From Alistipes sp. (GTDB lineage: Bacteria > Bacteroidota > Bacteroidia > Bacteroidales > Rikenellaceae): a stretch of 7,037 bases of DNA. This document shows, piece by piece, positions 5,636 to 7,037 of the stretch (positions are counted from its first letter, which is position 1; every line of letters starts with the position of its first letter). The position numbers were made by a program, and so were the translations under genes. The notes beneath the pieces are model-generated. The model made no database searches. It saw only the letters and a program-made list of their open reading frames with translations, and was not told where the DNA came from. The stretch is taken from NCBI GenBank assembly GCA_017559615.1, contig JAFYRB010000099.1, positions 1-7,037 of the forward strand. Reading direction: 5' to 3'.

Positions 5636-6160
5636 ATGATGAACGATATCCTCACCCCTCGCTGCCGCATCAGGGCTATGGAGCCCTCGGATGTGGAGTA
5701 TCTCTACCGCTGGGAGAACGACCCGGAGATATGGCGTATTGGCGCAAACACCGAGCCTGTGTCGCGCGCCCGACTGATGGAGTGGATACGCTGTCAGCAA
5801 TATGACATTTACACCACTCGCCAGTTGCGTCTGGTCGTAGAAGTGGAGGGGCGTGTTGTTGGTGCGGTCGACATTATAGACTTCAACCCGCAGCACCAGC
5901 GCTTCAGCCTCGGAATACTCATCTACGAGAAGTCGGACCGCCGCAATGGATATGCCCGCGAGGTAATAGAGGCGATGAAGGAGTATGGCCTCAACACCCT
6001 AAATGTAAAGCAGATATGGGTAGAGGTGGATGATTTCAACATCGCAAGCATCGCACTATTTGAGAGCTGTGGATTTGAGCGTTGTGGAGTGCGTAAGGCG
6101 TGGATATGCTACGGCGGAGAGTTCTACGACGTCTACGAATATCAGGCTATACTGCGATAA
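5636..6160 (+). CDS. GNAT-family N-acetyltransferase (RimJ/SpeG-like)
   Basis: This 174-residue protein (start ATG at 5636; an adjacent ATG at 5639 is equally possible) has GNAT features. An N-terminal RIRAMEPSDVEYLYRWENDPEIW segment is typical of Acetyltransf_3/RimJ-like members. Motif A, LGILIYEKSDRRNGYA (about 92-107), contains the acetyl-CoA pyrophosphate loop R-R-N-G-Y-A. Motif B follows, with N-IASIALFESCGF (135-147). The acceptor substrate cannot be inferred; amino-acid, polyamine and protein N-terminal acetyltransferases share this fold. The reading frame is open back to 5582, but a longer start would overlap the ROK gene by 46 nt and add residues outside the domain. The gene starts 8 nt after the ROK stop and ends at a terminator hairpin, so the two form an operon. 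Confidence 0.9.
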   Translation: MMNDILTPRCRIRAMEPSDVEYLYRWENDPEIWRIGANTEPVSRARLMEWIRCQQYDIYTTRQLRLVVEVEGRVVGAVDIIDFNPQHQRFSLGILIYEKSDRRNGYAREVIEAMKEYGLNTLNVKQIWVEVDDFNIASIALFESCGFERCGVRKAWICYGGEFYDVYEYQAILR

Positions 6161-6179
6161 ACGCGCATCAAGATTTACG

Positions 6180-6226
6180 AAATGGAGTATGATTTCCGTA
6201 GTGGAAAAATACTCCATTTTGTATTT
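6180..6226 (+). terminator. Intrinsic terminator of the ROK-GNAT operon
   Basis: AAATGGAGTAT (6180-6190) pairs over 11 bp with ATACTCCATTT (6209-6219). Inside the loop TTTCC (6193-6197) can pair with GGAAA (6203-6207), lengthening the hairpin. The T-rich tail TTTTGTATTTT follows. It lies 20 nt after the GNAT stop codon. Confidence 0.85.
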
Positions 6227-6248
6227 TCATAAATTATACTTATTTTTG
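6218..6248 (+). promoter_or_regulatory. Promoter of fabD
   Basis: TTTG (6218-6221) and TATTTTTG (6241-6248) are separated by 19 bp, fitting the Bacteroidota consensus. The -33 element shares bases with the end of the upstream terminator stem and its T-tract. Transcription should begin around 6253-6256. Confidence 0.75.
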
Positions 6249-6254
6249 TCGCTG

Positions 6255-6292
6255 AAAATTATATGAATACGTCGGGCAACCGACATAATTTT
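6255..6292 (+). promoter_or_regulatory. Hairpin leader of fabD mRNA with GNRA-type tetraloop
   Basis: AAAATTAT (6255-6262) pairs with ATAATTTT (6285-6292). Inside it, GTCGG (6271-6275) pairs with CCGAC (6280-6284) around a GCAA loop, a stable GNRA tetraloop. An 8-nt asymmetric bulge (6263-6270) separates the two helices. The structure would occupy nearly the whole leader and end 8 nt before the fabD ATG. Judged by eye. Confidence 0.5.
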
Positions 6293-6300
6293 AGTTGAAA

Positions 6301-7037
6301 ATGAAACACGCATATGTTTTTCCTGGCCAGGGTTCGCAGGCCGTAGGTATGGGTAAGGATATCTACGATAACGTGCCAGAGGCAAAGGAGCTTTTTGAGA
6401 AGGCTAACGAGATTCTCGGCTTCCGTATTACAGATATTATGTTTGAGGGTACTGCCGAGGACCTTAAGCAGACAAAGGTTACACAGCCAGCAGTATTCCT
6501 TCACTCGGTAATTTTGGCAAAGGCTCTTGGCGTTAAGCCTGATGGCGTTGCAGGTCACTCTTTGGGTGAGTTCTCGGCATTGGTTATCGCTGGTGCATTG
6601 TCGTTCGAGGATGGTTTGAAGCTCGTATCGAAGCGTGCTATGGCTATGCAGAAGTGCTGCGAGCAGCAGCCTGGTGGTATGGCTGCGGTACTCGGCTTGG
6701 ATGATAAGACCGTAGAGGATGTTTGTGCATCGGTTGACGGCGTTGTTATCGGCGCGAACTACAACTGCCCAGGTCAGTTGGTTATCTCGGGTGCTGACGC
6801 TGCGGTTGACGAGGCTTGCGTGAAGCTCAAGGAGGCTGGCGCACGTCGCGCATTGCGTTTGCCTGTTGGTGGTGCGTTCCACTCTCCACTTATGGAGCCA
6901 GCACGTCAGGAGCTTGAGGCTGCTATCGCCGAGGCAGAGTTTATGACACCTATCTGCCCTGTATATCAGAACGTTGACGCGAAGCCATATACTGACGCAG
7001 AGACTATTAAGAAGAACCTTATCGCACAGCTCACAGC
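6301..7037 (+). CDS. fabD: Malonyl-CoA:ACP transacylase FabD (3' end beyond window)
   Basis: An ATG at 6301 opens a frame with no stop to the window end (245 full codons; the family is about 290-310). FabD transfers malonyl from CoA to acyl carrier protein, supplying the extender unit for type II fatty acid synthesis in the cytoplasm. Diagnostic residues are present: PGQGSQ (8-13; Gln10 in the oxyanion region), GHSLGE (85-90) with nucleophile Ser87, Arg112 in KRAMAMQ for the malonyl carboxylate, and His194 in GAFHSPLM as the catalytic partner. Gln243 near the cut end aligns with the conserved Q of the family. The gene is rich in GGT and GTT codons compared with its neighbours, suggesting high expression. 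It has its own promoter and a folded leader, and no Shine-Dalgarno. Confidence 0.96.
   Translation, partial: MKHAYVFPGQGSQAVGMGKDIYDNVPEAKELFEKANEILGFRITDIMFEGTAEDLKQTKVTQPAVFLHSVILAKALGVKPDGVAGHSLGEFSALVIAGALSFEDGLKLVSKRAMAMQKCCEQQPGGMAAVLGLDDKTVEDVCASVDGVVIGANYNCPGQLVISGADAAVDEACVKLKEAGARRALRLPVGGAFHSPLMEPARQELEAAIAEAEFMTPICPVYQNVDAKPYTDAETIKKNLIAQLT

Noticed and set aside
5120..5896. 258-aa minus-strand open frame opposite the ROK and GNAT genes
   Set aside because: The plus strand encodes recognisable ROK and GNAT domains throughout, and the antisense frame shows no family features.
6259..6882. 207-aa minus-strand open frame opposite fabD
   Set aside because: It is antisense to an unmistakable fabD with all catalytic residues, so it is a by-product of fabD codon bias.

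Overview
The window looks like chromosomal DNA from a Bacteroidota bacterium, most likely order Bacteroidales. The strongest evidence is promoter style: five start regions carry the Bacteroidota -7 element TAnnTTTG, and four of these have a TTTG or TTG -33 element 19-20 bp upstream. Intergenic promoter DNA is very AT-rich (about 81% AT by hand count at 4247-4397). Shine-Dalgarno sequences are mostly absent, and the encoded proteins read like Bacteroidales homologues. A chorismate dehydratase (MqnA) points to the futalosine route to menaquinone. A Rikenellaceae/Alistipes-like host is my low-confidence guess.

Layout: (1) 1-90, minus: start of rpmE2 (ribosomal protein L31 type B), cut by the window edge. 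(2) 91-334: divergent promoter region for rpmE2 and mqnA. (3) 335-2209, plus: mqnA then corA, separated by a GC-richer, potentially structured 150-nt spacer with no visible promoter and a strong ribosome binding site for corA. (4) 2235-2264: bidirectional hairpin terminator between convergent units. (5) 4246 to 2303, minus: a two-gene unit of a 554-aa TPR/transmembrane/HTH regulator followed 9 nt later by an 89-aa putative lipoprotein. (6) 4247-4397: short, very AT-rich divergent promoter region. (7) 4398-6160, plus: a ROK-family transcriptional regulator and a GNAT acetyltransferase 8 nt downstream, ended by a hairpin terminator at 6180-6219. (8) 6301-7037, plus: fabD, truncated by the window end, with its own promoter and a short leader that can fold and holds an 11-codon upstream ORF.

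Most genes are housekeeping: translation (L31), menaquinone (MqnA), Mg2+/divalent cation transport (CorA) and fatty acid synthesis (FabD). The regulatory part is the middle: a membrane-spanning TPR regulator with its small putative lipoprotein partner, facing a ROK regulator across a shared 151-bp region. No mobile element, CRISPR array, tRNA or rRNA was seen. No intergenic stretch exceeds 300 bp; the longest is 91-334 (244 bp). The least-explained elements are the mqnA-corA spacer RNA, the TPR-HTH/lipoprotein pair, and the leader structures of rpmE2 and fabD. All structures and promoters were found by eye, without folding or alignment software.
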